Source: Notospermus geniculatus (lineage: Eukaryota > Nemertea > Pilidiophora > Heteronemertea > Lineidae). Taken from it: DNA of 64,000 bases. The position numbers and the translations under genes are program-made. The notes beneath the pieces were generated by a model. It was given only the letters and a program-made list of their open reading frames with translations. It was not told the origin of the DNA and did no database searches. Where the stretch lies: assembly GCA_002633025.1 (NCBI GenBank), contig NMRB01001275.1:74089-138088 (forward strand). Reading direction: 5' to 3'. Every line of letters begins with the position of its first letter. The stretch's first letter is position 1. This document shows positions 63,925 to 64,000 of this stretch, piece by piece.

Positions 63925-64000
63925 TCAGGATTTGGTGTGGCCTGGTGTGCTCTTCGCTTGAGAGAAAATTTGAGGCGGAATAAATCCCTGTTGACAGATC

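Overview
The window is animal nuclear DNA, not bacterial. Coding sequence is sparse and broken by introns with GT...AG borders, most of the rest is transposon debris, and there are two runs of N plus a single N near 55703. A tandem array of single-exon rhodopsin-class receptors, the frequent words AGGCCTA and TACATGTA, and repeats built on GACCTTGACC suggest a marine invertebrate deuterostome. An echinoderm is most likely and a hemichordate or lancelet is possible. The taxon is an inference, since no diagnostic single-copy gene is present.

Supported genes are few. (1) At 62113-63920 on the minus strand there is a two-exon, 253-residue METTL7-like membrane methyltransferase, complete and with matching splice sites. 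(2) At 32487-37139 on the minus strand there are three tandem copies of a class A GPCR at a period of about 1.8 kb; two are intact (340 aa each) and the third carries frameshifts. (3) At 49319-53836 on the plus strand there is a probable small secreted eight-cysteine protein, with a signal-peptide exon and a Cys-rich exon joined by a phase-1 intron of about 4.2 kb. (4) At 11257-13413 on the minus strand there are two neighbouring long ORFs of unknown family, beta-rich and possibly exons of one gene. (5) A TATA box followed by a signal-peptide-like exon near 44.96-45.07 kb is a weak candidate. Pseudogene fragments include a LINE ORF1-type gene (8.5-10.5 kb), a mariner transposase C-terminus (28.5-28.8 kb) and a MADF-domain fragment (30.0-30.2 kb).

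The rest is repeats. Left part (0-10.7 kb): long inverted-repeat elements, three tandem arrays (4.8, 5.5 and 6.1 kb), an element of about 0.9 kb ending in a GTGAGCT motif, and a cluster of five fold-back elements in the LINE pseudogene. Middle (13.6-31 kb): a nested stack of a fold-back element with minisatellite arms inside a MITE, inverted-repeat elements at 15.9-17.3 and 24.0-25.6 kb, and a satellite array rich in nuclear-receptor-type half-sites (20.1-21.5 kb, again at 45.3-46.1 kb). After these come a MITE with 9-bp target duplications and a mariner-type element of about 2.8 kb filled with other insertions. Right part (37-62 kb): dense hairpin elements, a tRNA-derived SINE at 60.2-60.4 kb and repeated copies of a retroelement tail.

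The main theme is the density of palindromic, non-coding fold-back elements. Many unrelated ones share short termini and TA flanks, as if a few transposases mobilise many different hairpins. Several insertions can be ordered in time because an empty site survives in a paralogous or symmetrical copy. The 488-N gap at 46.3 kb is flanked by an identical 331-bp duplication and looks like an assembly artefact.
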